64,000 nt of DNA from assembly GCF_933775445.1 (NCBI RefSeq), contig NW_026089464.1:372001-436000 (forward strand), read 5' to 3'. Position 1 is the stretch's first letter. Every line of letters starts with the position of its first letter. The position numbers and the translations under genes are program-made. A model generated the notes under the pieces. The model was not told where the DNA came from and did no database searches. It saw only the letters and a list, made by a program, of their open reading frames with translations. The stretch comes from Argentina anserina (taxonomy: Eukaryota > Streptophyta > Magnoliopsida > Rosales > Rosaceae). Positions 51,487 through 63,370 of this stretch are shown here, in pieces.

Positions 51487-52342
51487 TATCTTTACATCGT
51501 TTGCGTATGTTTACTATTCCAATTGTGTATCTTTACATCGTTTGCGTATCTTTACTATTCCAATTGTGTATCTTTTCATTTCTCGTTTGAGTATCTTTCT
51601 GTAAGGCTTTCTGATGCGAGTTTCTATTGTATTTGAGAGTTTTGCAAGTGTGGGAGTGTGTTTCTTTCAAACTGAGTATCTTTACATCGTTTGCGTATCT
51701 TTACTATTCCAATTGTGTATCTTTACATCGTTTGCGTATCTTTACTATTCCAATTGTGTATCTTTTCATTTCTCGTTTGAGTATCTTTCTGTAAGGCTTC
51801 TGATGCGAGTTTCTATTGTATTTGAGAGTTTTGCAAGTGTGGGAGTGTGTTTCTTTCAAACTGAGTATCTTTACATCGTTTGCGTATCTTTACTATTCCA
51901 ATTGTGTATCTTTTCATTTCTCGTTTGAGTATCTTTCTGTAAGGCTTCTGATACGAGTTTCTATTGTATTTGAGAGTTTTGCAAGTGTGGGAGTGTGTTT
52001 CTTTCAAACTGAGTATCTTTACATCGTTTGCGTATCTTTACTATTCCAATTGTGTATCTTTACATCGTTTGCGTATCTTTACTATTCCAATTGTGTATCT
52101 TTTCATTTCTCGTTTGAGTATCTTTCTGTAAGGCTTCTGATGCGAGTTTCTATTGTATTTGAGAGTTTTGCAAGTGTGGGAGTGTGTTTCTTTCAAACTG
52201 AGTATCTTTACATCGTTTGCGTATCTTTACTATTCCAATTGTGTATCTTTACATCGTTTGCGTATCTTTACTATTCCAATTGTGTATCTTTTCATTTCTC
52301 GTTTGAGTATCTTTCTGTAAGGCTTTCTGATGCGAGTTTCTA

Positions 52343-55300
52343 TTGTATTTGAGAGTTTTGCAAGTGTGGGAGTGTGTTTCTTTCAAACTGAATATCTTTA
52401 CATCGTTTGCGTATCTTTACTATTCCAATTGTGTATCTTTTCATTTCTCGTTTGAGTATCTTTCTGTAAGGCTTCTGATTCGAGTTTCTATTGTATTTGA
52501 GAGTTTTGCAAGTGTGGGAGTGTGTTTCTTTCAATCTGAGTATCTTTACATCGTTTGCGTATCTTTACTATTCCAATTGTGTATCTTTTCATTTCTCGTT
52601 TGAGTATCTTTCTGTAAGGCTTCTGATGCGAGTTTCTATTGTATTTCAGAGTTTTGCAAGTGTGAGAGTGTGTTTCTTTCAAACTGAGTATCTTTACATC
52701 GTTTGCGTATCTTTACTATTCCAATTGTGTATCTTTACATCGTTTGCGTATCTTTACTATTCCAATTGTGTATCTTTTCATTTCTCGTTTGAGTATCTTT
52801 CTGTAAGGCTTTCTGATGCGAGTTTCTATTGTATTTGAGAGTTTTGCAAGTGTGGGAGTGTGTTTCTTTCAAACTGAGTATCTTTACATCGTTTGCGTAT
52901 CTTTAATATTCCAATTGTGTATCTTTACATCGTTTGCGTATCTTTACTATTCCAATTGTGTATCTTTTCCTTTCTCGTTTGAGTATCTTTCTGTAAGGCT
53001 TTCTGATGCGAGTTTCTATTGTATTTGAGAGTTTTGCAAGTGTGGGAGTGTGTTTCTTTCAAACTGAGTATCTTTACATCGTTTGCGTATCTTTACTATT
53101 CCAATTGTGTATCTTTTCATTTCTCGTTTGAGTATCTTTCTGTAAGGCTTCTGATGCGAGTTTTTATTGAATTTGAGAGTTTTGCAAGTGTGGGAGTGTG
53201 TTTCTTTCAAACTGAGTATCTTTACATCGTTTGCGTATCTTTACTATTCCAATTGTGTATCTTTACATCGTTTGCGTATCTTTACTATTCCAATTGTGTA
53301 TCTTTTCATTTCTCGTTTGAGTATCTTTCTGTAAGGCTTCTGATGCGAGTTTCTATTGTATTTGAGAGTTTTGCAAGTGTGGGAGTGTGTTTCTTTCAAA
53401 CTGAGTATCTTTACATCGTTTGCGTATCTTTACTATTCCAATTGTGTATCTTTACATCGTTTGCGTATCTTTACTATTCCAATTGTGTATCTTTTCATTT
53501 CTCGTTTGAGTATCTTTCTGTAAGGCTTTCTGATGCGAGTTTCTATTGTATTTGAGAGTTTTGCAAGTGTGGGAGTGTGTTTCTTTCAAACTGAATATCT
53601 TTACATCGTTTGCGTATCTTTACTATTCCAATTGTGTATCTTTTCATTTCTCGTTTGAGTATCTTTCTGTAAGGCTTCTGATTCGAGTTTCTATTGTATT
53701 TGAGAGTTTTGCAAGTGTGGGAGTGTGTTTCTTTCAATCTGAGTATCTTTACATCGTTTGCGTATCTTTACTATTCCAATTGTGTATCTTTTCATTTCTC
53801 GTTTGAGTATCTTTCTGTAAGGCTTCTGATGCGAGTTTCTATTGTATTTCAGAGTTTTGCAAGTGTGAGAGTGTGTTTCTTTCAAACTGAGTATCTTTAC
53901 ATCGTTTGCGTATCTTTACTATTCCAATTGTGTATCTTTACATCGTTTGCGTATCTTTACTATTCCAATTGTGTATCTTTTCATTTCTCGTTTGAGTATC
54001 TTTCTGTAAGGCTTTCTGATGCGAGTTTCTATTGTATTTGAGAGTTTTGCAAGTGTGGGAGTGTGTTTCTTTCAAACTGAGTATCTTTACATCGTTTGCG
54101 TATCTGTAATATTCCAATTGTGTATCTTTACATCGTTTGCGTATCTTTACTATTCCAATTGTGTATCTTTTCCTTTCTCGTTTGAGTATCTTTCTGTAAG
54201 GCTTTCTGATGCGAGTTTCTATTGTATTTGAGAGTTTTGCAAGTGTGGGAGTGTGTTTCTTTCAAACTGAGTATCTTTACATCGTTTGCGTATCTTTACT
54301 ATTCCAATTGTGTATCTTTTCATTTCTCGTTTGAGTGTCTTTCTGTAAGGCTTCTGATGCGAGTTTTTATTGAATTTGAGAGTTTTGCAAGTGTGGGAGT
54401 GTGTTTCTTTCAAACTGAGTATCTTTACATCGTTTGCGTATCTTTACTATTCCATTTGTGTATCTTTACATCGTTTGCGTATCTTTACTATTCCAATTGT
54501 GTATCTTTACTATTCCAATTGTGTATCTTTACTATTCCAATTGTGTATCTTTACATCGTTTGCGTATCTTTACTATTCCAATTGTGTATCTTTACATCGT
54601 TTGCGTATCTTTACTATTCCAATTGTGTATATTTTCATTTCTTGTTTGAGTATCTTTCTGTAAGGCTTTCTGATGAGAGTTTCTATTGTATTTGAGAGTT
54701 TTGCAAGTGTGGGAGTGTGTTTCTTTCAAACTGAGTATCTTTACATCGTTTGCGTATCTTTACTATTCCAATTGTGTATCTTTACATCGTTTGCGTATCT
54801 TTACTATTCCAATTGTGTATCTTTTCATTTCTCGTTTGAGTATCTTTCTGTAAGGCTTCTGATGCGAGTTTCTATTGTATTTGAGAGTGTTGCAAGTGTG
54901 GGAGTGTGTTTCTTTCAAACTGAGTATCTTTACATCGTTTGCGTATCTTTACTATTCCAATTGTGTATCTTTTCATTTCTCGTTTGAGTATCTTTCTGTA
55001 AGGCTTCTGATGCGAGTTTTTATTGAATTTGAGAGTTTTGCAAGTGTGGGAGTGTGTTTCTTTCAAACTGAGTATCTTTACATCGTTTGCGTATCTTTAC
55101 TATTCCAATTGTGTATCTTTACATCGTTTGCGTATCTTTACTATTCCAATTGTGTATCTTTTCATTTCTCGTTTGAGTATCTTTCTGTAAGGCTTCTGAT
55201 GCGAGTTTCTATTGTATTTGAGAGTTTTGCAAGTGTGGGAGTGTGTTTCTTTCAAACTGAGTATCTTTACATCGTTTGCGTATCTTTACTATTCCAATTG

Positions 55301-56626
55301 TGTATCTTTACATCGTTTGCGTATCTTTACTATTCCAATTGTGTATCTTTTCATTTCTCGTTTGAGTATCTTTCTGTAAGGCTTTCTGATGCGAGTTTCT
55401 ATTGTATTTGAGAGTTTTGCAAGTGTGGGAGTGTGTTTCTTTCAAACTGAATATCTTTACATCGTTTGCGTATCTTTACTATTCCAATTGTGTATCTTTT
55501 CATTTCTCGTTTGAGTATCTTTCTGTAAGGCTTCTGATTCGAGTTTCTATTGTATTTGAGAGTTTTGCAAGTGTGGGAGTGTGTTTCTTTCAATCTGAGT
55601 ATCTTTACATCGTTTGCGTATCTTTACTATTCCAATTGTGTATCTTTTCATTTCTCGTTTGAGTATCTTTCTGTAAGGCTTCTGATGCGAGTTTCTATTG
55701 TATTTCAGAGTTTTGCAAGTGTGAGAGTGTGTTTCTTTCAAACTGAGTATCTTTACATCGTTTGCGTATCTTTACTATTCCAATTGTGTATCTTTACATC
55801 GTTTGCGTATCTTTACTATTCCAATTGTGTATCTTTTCATTTCTCGTTTGAGTATCTTTCTGTAAGGCTTTCTGATGCGAGTTTCTATTGTATTTGAGAG
55901 TTTTGCAAGTGTGGGAGTGTGTTTCTTTCAAACTGAGTATCTTTACATCGTTTGCGTATCTGTAATATTCCAATTGTGTATCTTTACATCGTTTGCGTAT
56001 CTTTACTATTCCAATTGTGTATCTTTTCCTTTCTCGTTTGAGTATCTTTCTGTAAGGCTTTCTGATGCGAGTTTCTATTGTATTTGAGAGTTTTGCAAGT
56101 GTGGGAGTGTGTTTCTTTCAAACTGAGTATCTTTACATCGTTTGCGTATCTTTACTATTCCAATTGTGTATCTTTTCATTTCTCGTTTGAGTGTCTTTCT
56201 GTAAGGCTTCTGATGCGAGTTTTTATTGAATTTGAGAGTTTTGCAAGTGTGGGAGTGTGTTTCTTTCAAACTGAGTATCTTTACATCGTTTGCGTATCTT
56301 TACTATTCCATTTGTGTATCTTTACATCGTTTGCGTATCTTTACTATTCCAATTGTGTATCTTTACTATTCCAATTGTGTATCTTTACTATTCCAATTGT
56401 GTATCTTTACATCGTTTGCGTATCTTTACTATTCCAATTGTGTATCTTTACATCGTTTGCGTATCTTTACTATTCCAATTGTGTATATTTTCATTTCTTG
56501 TTTGAGTATCTTTCTGTAAGGCTTTCTGATGAGAGTTTCTATTGTATTTGAGAGTTTTGCAAGTGTGGGAGTGTGTTTCTTTCAAACTGAGTATCTTTAC
56601 ATCGTTTGCGTATCTTTACTATTCCA
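52343..56626 (+). repeat. Nested higher-order repeats, periods 1,203 and 1,856 bp
   Basis: Anchors 52,343, 52,491, 52,829, 53,019 and 53,167 recur at +1,203 (53,546 to 54,370). Anchors 53,019, 53,546, 53,694, 54,032, 54,222 and 54,370 recur at +1,856 (54,875 to 56,226). The tracer TATTTCAGAG with TGTGAGAGTG occurs at about 52,645, 53,848 and 55,704. The pair ATCTGTAATATTCC (54,103/55,959) and GAGTGTCTTTC (54,335/56,191) appears only in the last two, giving an order of events. Confidence 0.85.
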
Positions 56627-57175
56627 ATTGTGTATCTTTTCATTTCTCGTTTGAGTATCTTTCTGTAAGGCTTTTGATGCGAGTTTCTATTGTATTTGAG
56701 AGTTTTGCAAGTGTGGGAGTGTGTTTCTTTCAAACTGAGTATCTTTACATCGTTTGCGTATCTTTACTATTCCAATTGTGTATCTTTTCATTTCTCGTTT
56801 GAGTATCTTTCTGTAAGGCTTCTGATGCGAGTTTCTATTGTATTTGAGAGTTTTGCAAGTCTGGGAGTGTGTTTCTTTCAAACTGAGTATCTTTACATCG
56901 TTTGCGTATCTTTACTATTCCAATTGTGTATCTTTACATCGTTTGCGTATCTTTACTATTCCAATTGTGTATCTTTTCCTTTCTCGTTTGAGTATCTTTC
57001 TGTAAGGCTTTCTGATGCGAGTTTCTATTGTATTTGAGAGTTTTGCAAGTGTGGCAGTGTGTTTCTTTCAAACTGAATATCTTTACATCGTTTGCGTATC
57101 TTTACTATTCCAATTGTGTATCTTTTCATTTCTCGTTTGAGTATCTTTCTGTAAGGCTTCTGATTCGAGTTTCTA

Positions 57176-60100
57176 TTGTATTTGAGAGTTTTGCAAGTGT
57201 GGGAGTGTGTTTCTTTCAATCTGAGTATCTTTACATCGTTTGCGTATCTTTACTATTCCAATTGTGTATCTTTTCATTTCTCGTTTGCGTATCTTTCTGT
57301 TAGGCTTCTGATGCGAGTTTCTATTGAATTTGAGAGTTTTGCAAGTGTGGGAATGTGTTTCTTTCAAACTGAGTATCTTTACATCGTTTGCGTATCTTTA
57401 CTATTCCAATTGTGTATCTTTACATCGTTTGAGTATCTTTACTATTGCAATTGTGTATCTTTTCATTTCTCGTTTGAGTATCTTTCTGTAAGGCTTCTGA
57501 TGCGAGTTTCTATTGTATTTGAGAGTTTTGCAAGTGTGGGAATGTGTTTCTTTCAAACTGAGTATCTTTACATCGTTTGCGTATCTTTACTATTCCAATT
57601 GTGTATCTTTACATCGTTTGCGTATCTTTACTATTCCAATTGTGTATCTTTTCATTTCTCGTTTGAGTATCTTTCTGTAAGGCTTCTGATGCGAGTTTCT
57701 ATTGTATTTGAGAGTGTTGCAAGTGTGGGACTGTGTTTCTTTCAAAATGAGTATCTTTACATCGTTTGCGTATCTTTACTATTCCAATTGTGTATCTTTA
57801 CATCGTTTGCGTATCTTTACTATTCCAATTGTGTATCTTTACATCGTTTGCGTATCTTTACTATTCCAATTGTGTATCTTTTCATTTCTCGTTTGAGTAT
57901 CTTTCTGTAAGGCTTCTGATGCGAGTTTCTTTTGAATTTGAGAGTTTTGCAAGTGTGGGAATGTGTTTCTTTCAAACTGAGTATCTTTACATCGTTTGCG
58001 TATCTTTACTATTCCAATTGTGTATCTTTACATCGTTTGAGTATCTTTACTATTGCAATTGTGTATCTTTTCATTTCTCGTTTAAGTATCTTTCTGTAAG
58101 GCTTCTGATGCGAGTTTCTATTGTATTTGAGAGTTTTGCAAGTGTGGGAATGTGTTTCTTTCAAACTGAGTATCTTTACATCGTTTGCGTATCTTTACTA
58201 TTCCAATTGTGTATCTTTACATCGTTTGCGTATCTTTACTATTCCAATTGTGTATCTTTTCATTTCTTGTTTGAGTATCTTTCTGTAAGGCTTTCTGATG
58301 CGAGTTTCTAGTGTATTTGAGAGTTTTGCAAGTGTGGGAGTGTGTTTCTTTCAAACTGAGTATCTTTACATCGTTTGCGTATCTTTACTATTCCAATTGT
58401 GTATCTTTTCATTTCTCGTTTGAGTATCTTTCTGTTAGGCTTCTGATGCGAGTTTCTATTGAATTTGAGAGTTTTGCAAGTGTGGGAATGTGTTTCTTTC
58501 AAACTGAGTATCTTTACATCGTTTGCGTATCTTTACTATTCCAATTGTGTATCTTTACATCGTTTGAGTATCTTTACTATTGCAATTGTGTATCTTTTCA
58601 TTTCTCGTTTGAGTATCTTTCTGTAAGGCTTCTGATGCGAGTTTCTATTGTATTTGAGAGTTTTGCAAGTGTGGGAGTGTGTTTCTTTCAATCTGAGTAT
58701 CTTTACATCGTTTGTGTATCTTTACTATTCCAATTGTGTATCTTTTCATTTCTCGTTTGAGTATCTTTCTGTAAGGCTTTCTGATGCGAGTTTCTATTGA
58801 ATTTGAGAGTTTTGCAAGTGTGCGACTGTGTTTCTTTCAAACTGAGTATCTTTACATCGTTTGTTTATGTTTACTATTCCAATTGTGTATCTTTACATCG
58901 TTTGCGTATCTTTACTATTCTAATTGTGAATCTTTACATCGTTTGCGTATCTTTACTATTCCAATTGTGTATATTTTCATTTCTTGTTTGAGTATCTTTC
59001 TGTAAGGCTTTCTGATGCGAGTTTCTAGTGTATTTGAGAGTTTTGCAAGTGTGGGAGTGTGTTTCTTTCAAACTGAGTATCTTTACATCGTTTGCGTATC
59101 TTTACTATTCCAATTGTGTATCTTTTCATTTCTCGTTTGAGTATCTTTCTGTTAGGCTTCTGATGCGAGTTTCTATTGTATTTGAGAGTTTTGCAAGTGT
59201 GGGAGTGTGTTTCTTTCAAACTGAGTATCTTTACATCGTTTCCGTATCTTTACTATTCCAATTGTGTATCTTTTCATTTCTCGTTTGAGTATCTTTCTGT
59301 TAGGCTTCTGATGCGAGTTTCTATTGAATTTGAGAGTTTTGCAAGTGTGGGAATGTGTTTCTTTCAAACTGAGTATCTTTACATCGTTTGCGTATCTTTA
59401 CTATTCCAATTGTGTATCTTTTCATTTCTTGTTTGAGTATCTTTCTGTAAGGCTTTCTGATGCGAGTTTCTAGTGTATTTGAGAGTTTTGCAAGTGTGGG
59501 AGTGTGTTTCTTTCAAACTGAGTATCTTTACATCGTTTGCGTATCTTTACTATTCCAATTGTGTATCTTTTCATTTCTCGTTTGAGTATCTTTCTGTTAG
59601 GCTTCTGATGCGAGTTTCTATTGAATTTGAGAGTTTTGCAAGTGTGGGAATGTGTTTCTTTCAAACTGAGTATCTTTACATCGTTTGCGTATCTTTACTA
59701 TTCCAATTGTGTATCTTTACATTGTTTGAGTATCTTTACTATTGCAATTGTGTATCTTTTCATTTCTCGTTTGAGTATCTTTCTGTAAGGCTTCTGATGC
59801 GAGTTTCTATTGTATTTGAGAGTTTTGCAAGTGTGGGAGTGTGTTTCTTTCAATCTGAGTATCTTTACATCGTTTGTGTATCTTTACTATTCCAATTGTG
59901 TATCTTTTCATTTCTCGTTTGAGTATCTTTCTGTAAGGCTTTCTGATGCGAGTTTCTATTGAATTTGAGAGTTTTGCAAGTGTGGGAGTGTGTTTCTTTC
60001 AATCTGAGTATCTTTACATCGTTTGCGTATGTTTACTATTCCAATTGTGTATCTTTACATCGTTTGCGTATCTTTACTATTCCAATTGTGTATTTTTGCA

Positions 60101-62221
60101 TTTCTTGTTTGAGTATCTTTCTGTAAGGCTTTCTGATGCGAGTTTCTATTGTATTTGAGAGTTTTGCAAGTGTGGGAGTGTGTTTCTTTCAAACTGAGTA
60201 TCTTTACATCGTTTGCGTATGTTTACTATTCCAATTGTGTATCTTTACATCGTTTGCGTATCTTTACTATTCCAATTGTGTATTTTTTCATTTCTTGTTT
60301 GAGTATCTTTCTGTAAGGCTTTCTGATGCGAGTTTCTATTGTATTTGAGAGTTTTGCAAGTGTGGGAGTGTGTTTCTTTCAAACTGAGTATCTTTACATC
60401 GTTTGCGTATCTTTACTATTCCAATTGTGTATCTTTTCATTTCTCGTTTGAGTATGTTTCTGTAAGGCTTTCTGATGCGAGTTTCTATTGTATTTGAGAG
60501 TTTTGCAAGTGTGGGAGTGTGATTCCTTCAAACTGAGTATCTTTACATCGTTTGCGTATCTTTACTATTCCAATTGTGTATTTTTTCATTTCTTGTTTCA
60601 GTATCTTTCTGTAAGGCTTTCTGATGCGAGTTTCTATTGTATTTGAGAGTTTTGCAAGTGTGGGAGTGTGTTTCTTTCAAACTGAGTATCTTTACATCGT
60701 TTGCGTATCTTTACTATTCCAATTGTGTGTCTTTTCATTTCTCGTTTGAGTATCTTTCTGTAAGGCTTTCTGATGCGAGTTTCTATTGTATTTGAGAGTT
60801 TTGCAAGTGTGGGAGTGTGTTTCTTTCAATCTGAGTATCTTTACATCGTTTGTGTATCTTTACTATTCCAATTGTGTATCTTTTCATTTCTCGATTGAGT
60901 ATCTTTCTGTAAGGCTTCTGATGCGAGTTTCTATTGTATTTGAGAGTTTTGCAAGTGTGGGAGTGTGTTTCTTTCAAACTGAGTATCTTTACATCGTTTG
61001 CGTATCTTTACTATTCCAATTGTGTATCTTTTCATTTCTCGTTTGAGTATCTTTCTGTAAGGCTTTCGGATGCGAGTTTCTATTGAATTTGAGAGTTTTG
61101 CAAGTGTGGGAGTGTGTTTCTTTCAAACTGAGTATCTTTACATCGTTTGCGTATCTTTACTATTCCAATTGTGTATCTTTACATCGTTTGCGTATCTTTA
61201 CTATTCCAATTGTGTATCTTTTCATTTCTTGTTTGAGTATCTTTCTGTAAGGCTTTCTGATGCGAGTTTCTAGTGTATTTGAGAGTTTTGCAAGTGTGGG
61301 AGTGTGTTTCTTTCAAACTGAGTATCTTTACATCGTTTGCGTATCTTTACTACTCCAATTGTGTATCTTTTCATTTCTCGTTTGAGTATCTTTCTGTTTG
61401 GCTTCTGATGCGAGTTTCTATTGAATTTGAGAGTTTTGCAAGTGTGGGAGTGTGTTTCTTTCAAACTGAGTATCTTTACATCGTTTGCGTATCTTTACTA
61501 TTCCAATTGTGTATCTTTACATCGTTTGAGTATCTTTACTATTGCAATTGTGTATCTTTTCATTTCTCGTTTGAGTATCTTTCTGTAAGGCTTCTGATGC
61601 GAGTTTCTATTGTATTTGAGAGTTTTGCAAGTGTGGGAGTGTGTTTCTTTCAATCTGAGTATCTTTACATCGTTTGTGTATCTTTACTATTCCAATTGTG
61701 TATCTTTTCATTTCTCGTTTGAGTATCTTTCTGTAAGGCTTTCTGATGCGAGTTTCTATTGAATTTGAGAGTTTTGCAAGTGTGGGAGTGTGTTTCTTTC
61801 AAACTGAGTATCTTTACATTGTTTGCGTATCTTTACTATTCCAATTGTGTATCTTTTCATTTCTCGTTTGAGTATCTTTCTGTAAGGCTTCTGATGCGAG
61901 TTTCTATTGTATTTGAGAGTTTTGCAAGTGTGGGAATCTGTTTCTTTCAAACTGAGTATCTTTACATCGTTTGCGTATCTTTACTATTCCAATTGTGTAT
62001 TTTTTCATTTCTCGTTTGAGTATCTTTCTGTAAGGCTTTCTGATGCGAGTTTCTATTGAATTTGAGAGTTTTGCAAGTGTGGGAGTGTGTTTCTTTCAAT
62101 CTGAGTATCTTTACATCGTTTGCGTATCTTTACTATTCCAATTGTGTATCTTTACATCGTTTGAGTATCTTTACTATTGCAATTGTGTATCTTTTCATTT
62201 CTCGTTTGAGTATCTTTCTGT
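57176..62221 (+). repeat. Divergent edge segment of the array
   Basis: The last 5 kb keeps the A-B-C-D grammar but is enriched in variants absent or rare elsewhere: CGTTTGAG at the end of A followed by TATTGCAATTG in B (from about 57,430, 58,040, 58,565, 59,727, 61,527 and 62,157), GGGAATGTG in D, TTTCTAGTGTATTTG, and CTGTTAGGC. Singletons are also denser (for example TGTGCGACTG near 58,820, ATTCTAATTGTGAA near 58,920, GTGATTCCTTC near 60,520). The 316-bp units and the long collinear duplications stop before this segment. The final unit is cut 11 bp into D. Confidence 0.88.
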
Positions 62222-62247
62222 TGATCGGTTCGATTACTCGAGATCAA
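62221..62247. other. Imperfect dyad at the array/flank junction
   Basis: TTGATC (62,221-62,226) is the reverse complement of GATCAA (62,242-62,247), and inside it TCGA occurs twice around TTAC. The two stems could form a hairpin with a 3-base bulge. It starts at the exact base where the satellite stops. It may be an element terminus, a recombination hot spot or chance. Confidence 0.45.
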
Positions 62248-62512
62248 TATTAACCCTGTAAGCATCGTTAGTAGTATAAAGCAAGAGGGTATCGTTCACA
62301 AACCGGGGATCCAACCAGGGTAAAGAATCACAAACATTTAACAATGAATTCATAAGAGTTTAAAAGATTTGAGATATATTTCGATTCAAACATAAAAATA
62401 AATCCTAAACTAATATATACATGTGATCAACCAACCAACACATAAACATCACCAAACAAATCGTCACAAGTAGCTTCAAAATCATAATCTCATCCTATGC
62501 AAACACCGAGCC

Positions 62513-63123
62513 TTAGCGGACAAGTATTGAGTGAACAAACAACAACCTAATACCGAACTAGGTTACTTAGCGCATCCCTAACTCGAAACATGGCCTGGTA
62601 ATCCTATCTTAGCGCTTAGAAATTACAAGGTAACATGTCATTCTCAATCTTACCACTTCATTGATTCATCTCTTATCTAATTACTTAGCGCATCTTAGAT
62701 AACAAACGGATCATGGTTAATTCCTAGTGATTACTAACAAGTCAAGCATGTCACTTACTTTAACAAGTTATCAAAAACACTTAAGAATCCTATATGCAAA
62801 ACTAACTTAGCGCCTTGAATCACATATAGTTAACGCCCAAGAAAGAGAATCATTAAATCATTGAATTATAAACTCACGATATCTACATAGAAATCATAGA
62901 CAACAAAATCAGAACTACTTTATAACATCTTGCAAAATCGTAAACTACATGAGAGTATTCCACAAATTCGGAACTAGCCAAAAACATAAACACAACATCA
63001 CACAAAGAATCCAAACCGAAAACATAAGTGAAGAAGTAACGAGTTACACTTTGTAAATCTCCTTAGCGGTATCAAAACAAGGCAGTACGGCTTCAACTTG
63101 AATGGCAATCCTAGGCGTAGCGC
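62513..63123. repeat. Dispersed TTAGCG(C/G) motif, 6 to 7 copies
   Basis: TTAGCGG or TTAGCGC occurs at 62,513, 62,567, 62,609, 62,685, 62,807 and 63,063, with a related GTAGCGC at 63,117. Several share longer context: ACTTAGCGCATC at 62,565 and 62,683, and CCTTAGCGG at 62,511 and 63,061. CG-containing words are rare in this AT-rich flank, so the recurrence is unlikely to be composition alone. Function unknown. Confidence 0.6.
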
Positions 63124-63258
63124 TTTGGATCGAATGGAATGAAGGAAAGATGGTGTTTTCGCCTTGAATGGCTTTGAGGATGATGAGTAGTGTTTAAGGC
63201 AGAGCTTTGGCAAGTCTTGTGAGCAAGGTTGATGATTTTTTTCTGTGGAATTGAGGTG

Positions 63259-63268
63259 CTATATATAG
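63259..63268. promoter_or_regulatory. TATA-box-like palindrome CTATATATAG
   Basis: A perfect 10-bp palindrome CTATATATAG sits about 1,040 bp from the flank start, in a GC-richer setting followed by AGGAAGAAACCC. If the flank is an LTR read left to right, this would be a reasonable core promoter position for a long LTR. Because it is palindromic, it does not fix the strand. No transcript evidence is available. Confidence 0.35.
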
Positions 63269-63370
63269 AGGAAGAAACCCAAGGGAGGATGGCCACAAAG
63301 TCCACAAAGTTGAAACCAAATTGGTTGAGGTTTCCTAGATTCGGCAGATTTGACCTTTGTCCCTTGTTGT

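Larger units (their letters stand above)
1..62221 (+). repeat. Satellite DNA array, 148-bp modular unit, head-to-tail
   Basis: A single uninterrupted tandem array occupies 97 percent of the window and continues beyond its left edge. The basic unit is 148 bp and consists of four blocks, each starting TATCTTT: A (19 bp, ending CGTTTGCG), B (22 bp, ending CAATTGTG), C (23 bp, ending CGTTTGAG) and D (84 bp, running from TATCTTTCTGTAAGG to CAAACTGAG). Unit length varies in steps of 41 bp (extra AB) and 22 bp (extra B). All units point the same way and I see no inversion or inserted foreign sequence. The hand-counted consensus has T 69, A 27, G 30 and C 22, so the plus strand is very T-rich. I do not recognise the family. 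A plant satellite is the best reading. Array structure is certain; function is unknown. Confidence 0.98.

Noticed and set aside
57176..57910. Open frame of 244 codons, the longest in the array, plus hundreds of similar 64-198-codon frames on both strands
   Set aside because: They translate the satellite unit in changing frames (148 is not a multiple of 3), begin mostly at TTG, occur on both strands at once and consist of repetitive aromatic-rich sequence. No domain, ribosome site or codon signature supports translation.
1..62221. CRISPR array
   Set aside because: Repeats are 148 bp or longer and directly abutting, with no unique spacers. All variation is substitution or module copy number.
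1..62221. Ribosomal intergenic spacer subrepeats
   Set aside because: Spacer subrepeat arrays are usually a few kb and lie next to rRNA genes. No rRNA sequence or polymerase I promoter-like motif is visible, and the array exceeds 62 kb.
1..62221. Telomere-type or CENP-B-box-containing satellite
   Set aside because: No TTTAGGG or TTAGGG runs and no sequence matching the CENP-B box pattern in the unit.
62397..62402. AATAAA as a polyadenylation signal
   Set aside because: A single hexamer in AT-rich DNA, with no associated transcript end or element boundary.
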